Below, in pieces: positions 24,031-32,524 of a stretch of 64,000 bases of DNA. A program made the translations under genes and the position numbers. Below the pieces are notes generated by a model. That model was not told the origin of the DNA. It searched no databases and saw only the letters and a list, made by a program, of their open reading frames with translations. Source of the stretch: JAAFHB01 sp942493325 (GTDB taxonomy: Bacteria > Bacteroidota > Bacteroidia > Bacteroidales > Prolixibacteraceae); assembly GCA_942493325.1 (NCBI GenBank), contig OW818689.1, positions 5,642,001 through 5,706,000 on the forward strand, in the 5' to 3' direction. Each line of letters begins with the position of its first letter. The stretch's first letter is position 1.

Positions 24031-24102
24031 ATGGCAGATAAAAAGCTTTCTTACATCCTTACGCAAGCAATTTTCATGACTATCTTAGCGATGGTTTTGT
24101 AA
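24031..24102 (+). CDS. Possible 23-residue hydrophobic small peptide
   Basis: ATG GCA GAT AAA AAG ... TAA encodes a 23-residue peptide with a Lys-rich start followed by a hydrophobic stretch (ILTQAIFMTILAMVL), the pattern of a tiny membrane peptide. It lies in the 308-bp gap before the GH15 gene. Nothing else supports it: no clear ribosome-binding site and no known family. It may be a leader peptide or chance. Confidence 0.2.
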   Translation: MADKKLSYILTQAIFMTILAMVL

Positions 24103-24156
24103 GTTCGGTTTTTGCAAGGCTAAGATTTTTTTTTTATCTATCAATATTGAGCGTTT

Positions 24157-25953
24157 ATGATGAACAATCTGAATTATGGAGTAATCGGCAATTGCAGGAG
24201 CGCTGCCCTTGTATCGGATAAAGGCAGTATTGATTGGTGTTGCCTGCCCGATTTTGATTCTCCTTCTGTTTTTGCCTGGATTTTGGATAACGAAAAGGGG
24301 GGCTCTTTCAGTATCGTGGTGGATGATACCTACACCATTTCACAAAAGTATCTGGACAGGACCAATGTATTGGTTACTACTTACTTGTCGCCTGAAGGTT
24401 CATTTGAATTAATTGATTTTATGCCACGGTATAAAACCTCCGACAACGATTATTTTACCCCTGCCGAAATTTATCGTTACATCCGGATTATTTCGGGTGC
24501 GCCGACCTTCAGGGTCAGGTATAATCCGTTACTTAACTATGCACGTGACGAAGTTTCGCATACAATTCAGGAAAACTACATCCGTTCTAACTCCGTTGTT
24601 AATCCAAGTAATTGCCTTTATTTATATTCGAGTCTAAGCCTAAATGACATTCTGGAAGAAAAAGTAATTGTGCTTACCCATAACCAGTTTCTTCTTTTAT
24701 CCTATAACCAGAAGCTGATCGATATCGATATCACAAGGGTAAATCTCGAATACCAGCGTACAAAGGTTTACTGGTTAAACTGGACAAATCGAACAAAGAA
24801 ATACAAGAAATACACTGAGGAAATCATCCGGAGTGTATTGGTACTTAAATTAATGATGTATCAGCTATCGGGTGCATTACTGGCAGCATTAACCACCAGT
24901 ATACCCGAAACCATCGGAGAGGTTCGCAACTGGGATTACCGTTTTTGCTGGTTACGCGATGCATCCATGTCGATTGATACCTTGCTTCGTATGGGTCATT
25001 ATCAGTCTGCAAAAGGATTCTTAAATTATATCAAAGGAATACTTCAGACTAAACAGGATTCCTTCCAGATTATGTATGGCATCAGGGGAGAGCGCGAACT
25101 TACCGAGACCAACCTTCCTCACTTGTCAGGATACGAAAATTCAAAACCGGTTCGTATCGGAAATGCAGCCTATTTTCAAAGGCAAAACGATGTGTTCGGG
25201 TACCTGTTGAATGTCATCTACCAGTATTATGAATTTTTCCCCGGTACCCTCGACGAAATCGAAGATATGTGGGAAACCGTGCGAAATATAGCCCGTACTG
25301 TTTCAGAACAATGGGGGAAGCCGGATAAAGGGATATGGGAAATACGAAACGATGAAAAACATTTTGTTTTTTCAAAGGTAATGAGCTGGGTTGCCATGGA
25401 CCGTTCAGCAAAAATTGCTGAAATATTGAATAAAAAGAAATATGTCGAACATTGGCGTAGTATAGCAAACGACATTAAAGAGGATATTTTAGAGCATGGA
25501 TGGAATGAAAAACTGCAGACATTCACGCAAACTTATTCCAATACCGATCTTGATGCTTCGCTACTTCTGATGGCTGAGTACGGATTTATTGAAGTGAATG
25601 ATTCACGCTTTAAAAAAACTGTTATTGCAATAAAGAACCTCCTGTTTTATAATGGATTGATGTATCGTTATATTGCCACTGATGATTTTGGTAATCCAAC
25701 CTCATCGTTTACGATATGCACTTTCTGGCTGGTTCAGGCTTTGTATAAAATCGGAAGTACTGAAGAGGCAAAAATAATTTTTGATAACCTGTTGGCATGT
25801 GGAAACCATCTGGGACTTTTTAGTGAAGACATCGATTTTGCGACGAAAAGACTACTTGGAAATTTTCCCCAGGCTTATTCTCATCTTGCGTTAATTAATA
25901 CCGCTACCCTGTTTTCGGAAGAGCGTTTTATTTCGAAGTTTATCAAGCCTTAG
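24157..25953 (+). CDS. GH15-family glucoamylase / trehalase-like glycoside hydrolase
   Basis: A 598-residue GH15 protein. The N-terminal beta-sandwich (YGVIGNCRSAALVSDKGSIDW, FDSPSVFAWIL) is followed by the (alpha/alpha)6 catalytic barrel with the family signature RNWDYRFCWLRDAS near residue 265 and GEREL/HLSGYENS motifs. No signal peptide, so cytoplasmic. GH15 members hydrolyse alpha-glucosidic bonds of starch, dextrin or trehalose. It is the first gene of a compact operon with a fused trehalose-phosphate synthase/phosphatase, which makes trehalose or maltodextrin turnover the likely job. No terminator separates it from the next gene. Confidence 0.9.
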   Translation: MMNNLNYGVIGNCRSAALVSDKGSIDWCCLPDFDSPSVFAWILDNEKGGSFSIVVDDTYTISQKYLDRTNVLVTTYLSPEGSFELIDFMPRYKTSDNDYFTPAEIYRYIRIISGAPTFRVRYNPLLNYARDEVSHTIQENYIRSNSVVNPSNCLYLYSSLSLNDILEEKVIVLTHNQFLLLSYNQKLIDIDITRVNLEYQRTKVYWLNWTNRTKKYKKYTEEIIRSVLVLKLMMYQLSGALLAALTTSIPETIGEVRNWDYRFCWLRDASMSIDTLLRMGHYQSAKGFLNYIKGILQTKQDSFQIMYGIRGERELTETNLPHLSGYENSKPVRIGNAAYFQRQNDVFGYLLNVIYQYYEFFPGTLDEIEDMWETVRNIARTVSEQWGKPDKGIWEIRNDEKHFVFSKVMSWVAMDRSAKIAEILNKKKYVEHWRSIANDIKEDILEHGWNEKLQTFTQTYSNTDLDASLLLMAEYGFIEVNDSRFKKTVIAIKNLLFYNGLMYRYIATDDFGNPTSSFTICTFWLVQALYKIGSTEEAKIIFDNLLACGNHLGLFSEDIDFATKRLLGNFPQAYSHLALINTATLFSEERFISKFIKP

Positions 25954-26025
25954 ATTGCTAATCTTGTGTTGAATGGAACTTTTAGCCGGAAGTACGTGTT
26001 ACAAAATAGTAAAAACTCTCATGAT

Positions 26026-28251
26026 ATGGATAATAAAATGCAATTCGAAAGGCTGGTAATTGCGGCCTATCGCCTCCCTTTTAAATTGAGTAAGTCAAAG
26101 AAAGGGTATAAAGCTGTTCAAAATTCGGGCGGACTTGTTTCGGCGATTCTGGCTTTATCTGAAAACTTCAAAAGCAGCAGTCCGGATTTGTCGGGTAATA
26201 AAATTGTATGGGCTGGGATGGCTGATGATTTGCCCGATGATGTTTCATCCAAAAGTTTTGAAAATGAAAGTTTTGAAATCCTGCCGGTTACCATTCCCAA
26301 AAAAGTTGACGATCTGTATTATGGCGGTTTTTGTAATGACCTGATCTGGCCTTTGTTCCATTACTTTCCTTCGTATGCTGTATTTGATAATGACTATTAT
26401 AAAGCTTATGAAGAGGCGAATGTAAAATTTTGCGAAGAACTTGTGAAAGCCATCCGGCCCGGAGACTTTGTATGGATACACGACTACCAGCTGATGCTGC
26501 TTCCCGAAATGATCCGTCAAAAAATGCCCGATGCCACAATTGGTTTCTTTCTGCATATTCCGTTCCCCTCGTTCGAAATTTTCAGATTATTGCCGCGTCA
26601 CTGGCGCGAATCCATCATAAAAGGATTATTGGGCGCCGATTTAATTGGATTCCATACGCACGACTATACGCAGAATTTCATTAAATCAGTCAAACGGACA
26701 ACAGGTTATGAGTGTTATCAGAATATTATTTACACACCTAATAAACTTGTTAAGGCAGATGCATTTCCGATCGGAATCGATTTCGGCAAATTTCATAACG
26801 GGTGTGCTAAAAAAGATGTACAGGCCGAAAAGGGAAAACTTATTAATCATCTTTCCTCACAAAAACTTATCTTCTCTGTCGACAGGCTTGATTATTCAAA
26901 GGGTCTTCTTTTAAAACTCAAAGGATATGAAACATTCCTTGAAACTTATCCGCAATGGAGGTCAAAGGTTGTCTTTAATATGGTTGTTGTCCCGTCGCGT
27001 GACCTTATTGAGAAATACAAAAAAATGAAAAAGGAGATTGAATCGACCGTTGGCAGGATTAATGGAAAATTCAGTTCCCTATCATGGCAACCTATAATAT
27101 ATCAATATAAATCGCTGACATTTAATGAGCTGGTTGCACTTTACAATTTGAGCGACATCGGGTTGATTACCCCTTTGCGTGATGGGATGAACCTTGTTGC
27201 AAAAGAATTTGTGGCATGTCAGATCGAAAATGAAGGAGTTTTAATTCTGAGTGAAATGGCCGGAGCGGCTGCTGAACTGAACGAGGCACTGATTATTAAC
27301 CCGGTTGATAACATTGAAATGGCAGAGGCCATTTTCACTGCGCTTGAAATGAAGCAGGATGAAAAACATACCCGTATGGATCGGATGAAGAACCGGATAT
27401 CGAACTACGATGTATTTGCCTGGGCATTTGATTTTTTCAAACAAACATTCCAGACCAAGGAGGAGCAAAAACTGATGAATGTCAGGTTTGTCAATAAGAC
27501 AATCACCCAACAGATTGTCTCCGATTATCGTAAGGCAGATCAGCGGATCATATTTCTCGATTACGACGGCACCCTTGTTCCATTTGTTAAATATCCTGAA
27601 ATGGCAACAGTCGATAATGCTACGTTAAAGATTATTCAGATGTTGACAGAAGATCCAAAAAACAAAATTGTGATTATCAGCGGACGGGATAAAAAATTTC
27701 TTGAAAGGCAATTTTCCGGTGTTAAAGTCAGTATGGTGGCCGAACATGGTTATTTTGTTAAAAAAGAGAACGGAAACTGGGAAACGGCAATTACGACGAA
27801 CGGAAACTGGAAGGAGGCAGTTTTACCCATATTGAATGAGTATGTAAGTCGTTGCAATGGTACATTTATCGAAGAAAAAACCGGAAGCATAGCATGGCAT
27901 TACAGGAATGCCGATTCCGATTTTGCGCAATTGCGGCTTCATGAATTAAAAGACGATCTTGCAGATATTATCCGCTATAAAACAGATTTTGAAATTCTTG
28001 AAGGACATAAAGTTCTTGAAGTTAAAAATGGGAAGTATGATAAGGGACAGGCTGCCAATGCCCTGTTGGCGGATCAGGATTTCGGATTTATTTTTGCCGC
28101 GGGAGACGATAAAACCGATGAATTCCTTTTTAAGGCCTTGCCCGAATCTGCTTATACCATTCGTGTTGGCTTAAGTCCTTCAGTTGCGAGGTACAATGTA
28201 GCCGATATCGCTGTTTTATTAAAGTTACTGGAAGCCCTTGATGCGAAATGA
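26026..28251 (+). CDS. otsA-otsB fusion: Bifunctional trehalose-6-phosphate synthase / phosphatase
   Basis: A 741-residue fusion. Residues ~1-480 are a GT20 trehalose-6-phosphate synthase with VWIHDYQLMLLPEMIRQ (~147), the HIPFPSFEIFR substrate loop, RLDYSKGL (~286) and LRDGMNLVAKEF (~385). Residues ~495-741 are a HAD-type trehalose phosphatase with nucleophile motif FLDYDGTLVPF (Asp near 511), a later GRD motif and GDDKTDEFLF. Together they make trehalose from UDP-glucose and glucose-6-P. I chose the ATG at 26026; the frame is open upstream to a GTG at 25966 without family support. The gap to GH15 is 72 bp. Confidence 0.93.
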   Translation: MDNKMQFERLVIAAYRLPFKLSKSKKGYKAVQNSGGLVSAILALSENFKSSSPDLSGNKIVWAGMADDLPDDVSSKSFENESFEILPVTIPKKVDDLYYGGFCNDLIWPLFHYFPSYAVFDNDYYKAYEEANVKFCEELVKAIRPGDFVWIHDYQLMLLPEMIRQKMPDATIGFFLHIPFPSFEIFRLLPRHWRESIIKGLLGADLIGFHTHDYTQNFIKSVKRTTGYECYQNIIYTPNKLVKADAFPIGIDFGKFHNGCAKKDVQAEKGKLINHLSSQKLIFSVDRLDYSKGLLLKLKGYETFLETYPQWRSKVVFNMVVVPSRDLIEKYKKMKKEIESTVGRINGKFSSLSWQPIIYQYKSLTFNELVALYNLSDIGLITPLRDGMNLVAKEFVACQIENEGVLILSEMAGAAAELNEALIINPVDNIEMAEAIFTALEMKQDEKHTRMDRMKNRISNYDVFAWAFDFFKQTFQTKEEQKLMNVRFVNKTITQQIVSDYRKADQRIIFLDYDGTLVPFVKYPEMATVDNATLKIIQMLTEDPKNKIVIISGRDKKFLERQFSGVKVSMVAEHGYFVKKENGNWETAITTNGNWKEAVLPILNEYVSRCNGTFIEEKTGSIAWHYRNADSDFAQLRLHELKDDLADIIRYKTDFEILEGHKVLEVKNGKYDKGQAANALLADQDFGFIFAAGDDKTDEFLFKALPESAYTIRVGLSPSVARYNVADIAVLLKLLEALDAK

Positions 28252-28308
28252 AAAATTCAGTAATCCAACTCTTATTAAAACCCGGATTTAATATATACAC
28301 AGGAAAAG

Positions 28309-30054
28309 ATGATCAGAATACGGAAAATTACCAATCCCTATCTCGAGGCAAATATCCGGAAGATGGAAAAGGTGAAGGGAATCATTAAAACCCAGTTTCC
28401 TCTTCTGGCCGAAAGCAAAATTGACGAGATCGACAATCAGATGATCGATCCGCTCAAGTATAAATACCAGACTTCACTTTTCATCGCGGAGGATATTAAT
28501 GATGCGGTAAGAGGATTTGCCCTGATGTTGTATATGTCCGATCTGCGCTTCTGCTATCTCGATTTTATTGCCGTATCACCCGATAAAGCATCTTCGGGGT
28601 TAGGTGGTGCACTTTATGAAAGAGTAAGGGAGGAAGCCGAATCACTCGATGCAATCGGAATTTTTTTTGAATGTTTACCCGATGATCTGGCAATCAGTGG
28701 TGCTGAGGAACTGATCCACAGACAGAATCAGAAGAGACTCGCGTTTTATGAGCGATTCGGGTCAAGACCAATTGCGAATACAAGCTATGAATCAAAAGTG
28801 TTCCCCGGGGATGAAAGTCCGCCATACCTTGTCTTTGACGGACTTAGCAGGCAAAATATCCTCTCAAATGTCAGGGCCCGTGAAATTGTAAGAGCGATAC
28901 TCGAACGCAAATATGCCGACTATTGTCCACGGTCGTATATCGAAATGGTAATTGAAAGTATCAAGGATGACCCTGTTGTTCTTCGTGCGCCAAAATATAC
29001 CAGGAATAAAAATTCAAGTTTATACAAGCCCCATCTGAGCGAAAAGAATAAGATTCTGTTGATCGTAAATGACAAACACATTATTCATCATATTAAGGAA
29101 CGAGGCTATGTTGAATCTCCGGTCAGGGTTAAGAGCATTCAGAAGGAACTCGATAAGACAGGCCTATTTCACTACGGAAAAGTAATTGAATACCCCGATA
29201 AGTTTATCCTGGAAGTTCACGATCGTAATTATTTTAACTACTTCAAAAAAGTATGCCGGAATCTTCCGAAAGGAAAATCCGTTTACCCGTATGTATTTCC
29301 GATACGAAACATTGCCAGGGCACCAAAGGATCTGTCGGTTCAGGCAGGTTATTATTGTTTTGATACCTTTACTCCGCTTAACCAGAATGCGTACCTGGCA
29401 GCCCGCTGGGGAGTTAATTGTACGTTGACCGCAACCGATGAGATCATCGAAGGATGCAGGATTGCCTATGTATTAACCCGTCCTCCCGGGCATCACACAG
29501 AGCGGTCGGCATTCGGAGGTTTTTGTTATTTCAATAATTGCGCCATTGCCGCGAATCGTTTTAGTAAATTGGGAAAGGTTGTTATTCTGGATATTGATTT
29601 TCATCATGGGAATGGACAACAGCAGATTTTCTACTCGCGCAGCGATGTTTTAACCATTTCAATTCATGGTCATCCCTCATTTGCATATCCTTATTTTTCA
29701 GGCTTTTCAGATGAAAAAGGTGAAGGTCCGGGATTGGGATTCAATGTGAATTTCCCCTTGCCTGAAAAGCTAACCTATGAGTCGTATTCCAAAACACTGA
29801 TCAAAGCGCTGAAGCTGATTACCGATTTCCATCCCGACTATTTAATTGTAGCCCTGGGACTCGATACATCGAAAGGCGATCCAACGGGAACCTGGGATTT
29901 CACTACCGCAAATTTTCTCCATACCGGAAAACTGGTTGGCAGCACAAAACTTCCTATGCTAATTATTCAGGAAGGAGGATATAAAACTCAATCCTTAGGT
30001 TTAAATGCCAGGGCCTTCTTTAATGGCATTTACCAGGAATACAGCACACCGTAA
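28309..30054 (+). CDS. GNAT acetyltransferase fused to a histone-deacetylase-family (class II-like) deacetylase
   Basis: A 581-residue two-domain protein. Residues ~1-190 resemble a GNAT acetyltransferase: CYLDFIAVSPDKASSGLGGALYERV is the acetyl-CoA region at ~84-108, and KRLAFYERFGSRP follows. Residues ~240-575 are an arginase-fold deacetylase with RPPGHHTERSAFGGFCYFNN (His pair near 395), zinc ligands in DIDFHHGNG (~428-436) and ALGLDTSKGDP, and the EGGY motif near 556. All catalytic positions appear intact. It is cytoplasmic. It is the third gene of the trehalose operon, 57 bp after the synthase/phosphatase. Likely substrates are acetylated small amines or proteins; which one is not determinable. 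Confidence 0.88.
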   Translation: MIRIRKITNPYLEANIRKMEKVKGIIKTQFPLLAESKIDEIDNQMIDPLKYKYQTSLFIAEDINDAVRGFALMLYMSDLRFCYLDFIAVSPDKASSGLGGALYERVREEAESLDAIGIFFECLPDDLAISGAEELIHRQNQKRLAFYERFGSRPIANTSYESKVFPGDESPPYLVFDGLSRQNILSNVRAREIVRAILERKYADYCPRSYIEMVIESIKDDPVVLRAPKYTRNKNSSLYKPHLSEKNKILLIVNDKHIIHHIKERGYVESPVRVKSIQKELDKTGLFHYGKVIEYPDKFILEVHDRNYFNYFKKVCRNLPKGKSVYPYVFPIRNIARAPKDLSVQAGYYCFDTFTPLNQNAYLAARWGVNCTLTATDEIIEGCRIAYVLTRPPGHHTERSAFGGFCYFNNCAIAANRFSKLGKVVILDIDFHHGNGQQQIFYSRSDVLTISIHGHPSFAYPYFSGFSDEKGEGPGLGFNVNFPLPEKLTYESYSKTLIKALKLITDFHPDYLIVALGLDTSKGDPTGTWDFTTANFLHTGKLVGSTKLPMLIIQEGGYKTQSLGLNARAFFNGIYQEYSTP

Positions 30055-30057
30055 TAA

Positions 30058-30142
30058 GGCATGGAGCATGGGGCATGGAGCATTGAGCATGGGTGCATGG
30101 AGCATGGGGCATGGAGCAGGGGGCATGGAGCATGGGGCATGG
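30058..30142. repeat. Short tandem repeat GGCATGGAGCAT
   Basis: About 85 bp of imperfect tandem copies of GGGCATGGAGCAT and GGCATGGAGCA, period roughly 12-14 bp with a 6-7 bp sub-period. It starts right after the stop of the GNAT-HDAC gene. Open frames in it on both strands are products of the repeat. Confidence 0.85.
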
Positions 30143-30299
30143 TGTTGCCTTGTAGAGATGCACGGCGTGCGTCTGACAACCAATCGAACGGGCGAAAGAG
30201 CGACTTGGCGACCGGGCGAAAATAAAAAAATGTGAAAATTTGCCAATTTGCCAATGCCTCCGGATTGGATTCACCGTGGCCTAATAAAATGATTACACA

Positions 30300-30357
30300 G
30301 AGGCGAAAATGAGAAGATGAGAAAGTGAGAAGATGGGAAAATGAGAAAATGTGCTAA
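30300..30357. repeat. Purine-rich GAAAATGAGAAGATG repeat
   Basis: Degenerate tandem GAGAAGATGAGAAAGTGAG-type words. A 22-bp block starting AGGCGAAAATGAGAAGATGA (30301-30322) recurs exactly at 31034-31055. Confidence 0.7.
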
Positions 30358-30404
30358 TGTGTCAATTTGCCAATTGGCCAATGTCCCAATGCATTCAATT
30401 CGTT

Positions 30405-30503
30405 ATCCCGAAGGGATTAAATATTAGTGACCCCGGGTAAGCGATTACGGATCAAAAATTAATTCATTGAGAACAAGCTTATTCGTAATCGCGCCACCCG
30501 GGG
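30405..30503 (+). repeat. Solo REP-like palindromic element
   Basis: A small hairpin ATCCCGAAGGGAT (30405-30417), then TAAATATTAGTGA, then a large hairpin whose arms are CCCCGGGT (30431-30438) plus GCGATTACG (30441-30449) pairing with CGTAATCGC and ACCCGGGG (ending 30503). The order [NCCGAAGGN]-TTAATA/GTGA-[CCCC...GGGG] is the same as the elements flanking the RAYT transposase at 49.1 and 49.7 kb. Confidence 0.7.
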
Positions 30504-30522
30504 TAAGGGCGATCAACATAAT

Positions 30523-30572
30523 TGCGGCGCAACTACACTAATAATTGGAAATTGAACCTGCCATGCGCCGCA
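30523..30572. repeat. Palindromic repeat TGCGGCGCA...TGCGCCGCA, copy 1
   Basis: Perfect 9-bp inverted arms 32 bp apart (30523-30531 and 30564-30572). The core shares AACTA...TAATTG with copy 2 at 30944-30993. Confidence 0.6.
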
Positions 30573-30644
30573 AATTGCAGGTTGATAGGGCGAAAGGGAG
30601 AAATTAGAATGGATGAGAATCAAAAGCCAGCAGAGCATATTACC

Positions 30645-30710
30645 GGTGCGCTGCACCTAAGGACTTTCAGATACAGTTATTGCTATAAATATTAACGGTG
30701 CTCTGCACCT
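30645..30710. repeat. Pair of GGTGC(G/T)CTGCACCT palindromes
   Basis: Two 14-bp near-palindromes, GGTGCGCTGCACCT (30645-30658) and GGTGCTCTGCACCT (30697-30710), differ by one base. They look like another class of dispersed intergenic palindromes. Confidence 0.5.
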
Positions 30711-30943
30711 CACTATCTCATCTTCTTCAGGCGCAACACTTACTAATACAAAGTTCGATTCAGGTCGAAAAGGAGACAAGGCGAAGTAAATTGCGAATTG
30801 AGAACAGACTACTATTAGCTCCCTGCCAACAAAACCTTATTTCCATTTTAAGATCCTTCCAAATGTCACGCAAAGACCGCAAAAACCGCAAAGAAAAATC
30901 GATAGCCTTAACCTCAGTAGCCAACATAATGCCGTTGCAAAAA

Positions 30944-30993
30944 TGCGGCGCAACTATCTTCTTAATTGAAAACCATCCGTTCCATGCGCCGTA
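30944..30993. repeat. Palindromic repeat TGCGGCGCA...TGCGCCGTA, copy 2
   Basis: Second copy of the element at 30523-30572, arms 30944-30952 and 30985-30993. Both copies are followed by a GGGCGAA-rich tail. Confidence 0.6.
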
Positions 30994-31410
30994 AATTCAA
31001 CAGTCGATCGGGCGAATGGGCGAATGGGCGCCGAGGCGAAAATGAGAAGATGAGACGATGGGGGAATATGTCTATTAACCAATGCATTACGACTATAAGG
31101 CAAAAGGTCTGGTTGTTTTCAATCAACATTTTTACCGCCGCGATTGAAAATTAGGGTCCCAATAACTGCATGAGATTACCATGTCAATGTTACGTTCATA
31201 CCCGGGACATCATGTCCATTCCCGTAAAATAATCCCGTTTTGTGAAATTGTATTTCTTTGGCAAAAATTCATTCTTTCCCCATAACTAATTGAAGGGAAT
31301 AATTAATAATCGAACTATATCTATTATATAATCAAATACATAGCCACGTATTTGGCTATTTATTATGCAATAATCCGGTTGGAATGGCTATATTTGGCGA
31401 AAAATTGTAA

Positions 31411-32475
31411 ATGGCACTTTTACTTTTTTATTTATTCCTTGCCTTAATCATTTCTTTTCTTTGTTCGATCATGGAGGCAGTACTGCTTTCTACTCCAATT
31501 TCCTACCTGAGGGGTCAGGTAGAAAGTGGGGATCCAGCGGTAAAAAGGCTCATTAAGTTAAAAGAGAACATTGACAGACCTCTGTCTGCTATTCTGTCCT
31601 TGAATACCGTTGCGCATACTGTTGGAGCAGCGGGTGTCGGAGCACAGGCCACCATCGTATTTGGCGAAGCGTATTTCGGAATTGTGTCAGCAATCCTCAC
31701 ACTTTTAATCCTCGTTTTAACAGAAATAATCCCCAAAACGATCGGGGCAAGATTTTGGAGAAATTTGACAGCAATAACAGGGTATATCATTAATGTCATG
31801 ATTTTTATAGCCTATCCGCTGGTCATATTATCCGCATTAATTACCAGACTGATTGCCTACAGCAGTGATGAGCAGACAACGAGTCGTGAAGAGATTTCTG
31901 CGTTGGCAAATCTGGGAACAGAAGAAGGGGTTTTTGGAGAGCGTGAGAACAAAATTATTCAAAACTTAATTCGCCTCAAAACAGTTGTTGTTTCCGAAAT
32001 AATGACCCCGAGAGTAGTCGTTACATTGGCCGATGAGAATATGAGCCTGGCTGATTTTCTTAAAGAAAAAGATTATCTGCGTTTCTCTCGAATTCCTGTC
32101 TATTCAAATGATATTGAAAATATTACCGGCTATGTGTTCCGGCAGACGGTTTTTGAAAAACTTGCAGAACATGAGGAAGATCTGCTTCTTAAAGATATAA
32201 AACGGGATATTGTAATTGTTCATAATTCGAAACCCGTCTTCAGCTTATGGGAAACTCTTTTGGGTAAAAAGGAACACATTGCTATGATTATTGATGAATA
32301 TGGAGGCATAGAAGGGATCGTTACAATGGAAGATATTATCGAGACGTTGCTGGGTTTTGAAATTATTGATGAAAAAGATACTGTTATTGATATGCGGCAA
32401 TATGCACGCGAGCGATGGAAAATGAGACAGTCGAAGTATAATTTATTAGACCAGATAGAGAAACCACGGGAATAA
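31411..32475 (+). CDS. CNNM-domain / CBS-pair membrane protein (hemolysin C / CorC-like)
   Basis: A 354-residue membrane protein. A CNNM (DUF21) domain with four hydrophobic segments covers ~1-155 (SFLCSIMEAVLLSTP, LNTVAHTVGAAGVG, LTEIIPKTIGARF). A linker with EEISALANLGTEEGVFGERENKII leads to a CBS pair (~200-325) ending in IIDEYGGIEGIVTMEDIIETLLG. The C-terminal CorC/HlyC domain seen in longer members is absent; only ~30 residues follow the CBS pair. Family members are linked to Mg2+/Co2+ or other ion transport. It stands alone and is convergent with the Ktr genes. Confidence 0.85.
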   Translation: MALLLFYLFLALIISFLCSIMEAVLLSTPISYLRGQVESGDPAVKRLIKLKENIDRPLSAILSLNTVAHTVGAAGVGAQATIVFGEAYFGIVSAILTLLILVLTEIIPKTIGARFWRNLTAITGYIINVMIFIAYPLVILSALITRLIAYSSDEQTTSREEISALANLGTEEGVFGERENKIIQNLIRLKTVVVSEIMTPRVVVTLADENMSLADFLKEKDYLRFSRIPVYSNDIENITGYVFRQTVFEKLAEHEEDLLLKDIKRDIVIVHNSKPVFSLWETLLGKKEHIAMIIDEYGGIEGIVTMEDIIETLLGFEIIDEKDTVIDMRQYARERWKMRQSKYNLLDQIEKPRE

Positions 32476-32524
32476 ATCAGGTTTCATCGTGTATGTCAGC
32501 GCAAAATAGCTGATTCTTCTGTCA

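Larger units (their letters stand above)
30055..31410. other. 1.36-kb non-coding, repeat-dense region
   Basis: No protein-like gene is present on either strand. The stretch holds a 12-14 bp tandem repeat, purine-rich repeats, one solo REP-like element, two copies of a GC-rich palindrome, paired GGTGC/GCACC palindromes, and CGCAAAGACCGC-type words. The last ~250 bp (31150-31410) is A/T-rich and probably carries the promoter of the CNNM gene: TATATTTG at 31389-31396 fits the -7 consensus, 15 bp before the ATG. Confidence 0.7.

Noticed and set aside
30001..30274. Several small frames on both strands rich in Met/Ala/Pro/His/Cys
   Set aside because: All are translations of the GGCATGGAGCAT tandem repeat.
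30300..31063. Possible CRISPR array because of spaced repeats
   Set aside because: Repeat words differ in length and spacing, lack a constant 20-40 bp repeat with unique spacers, and no cas genes are present.
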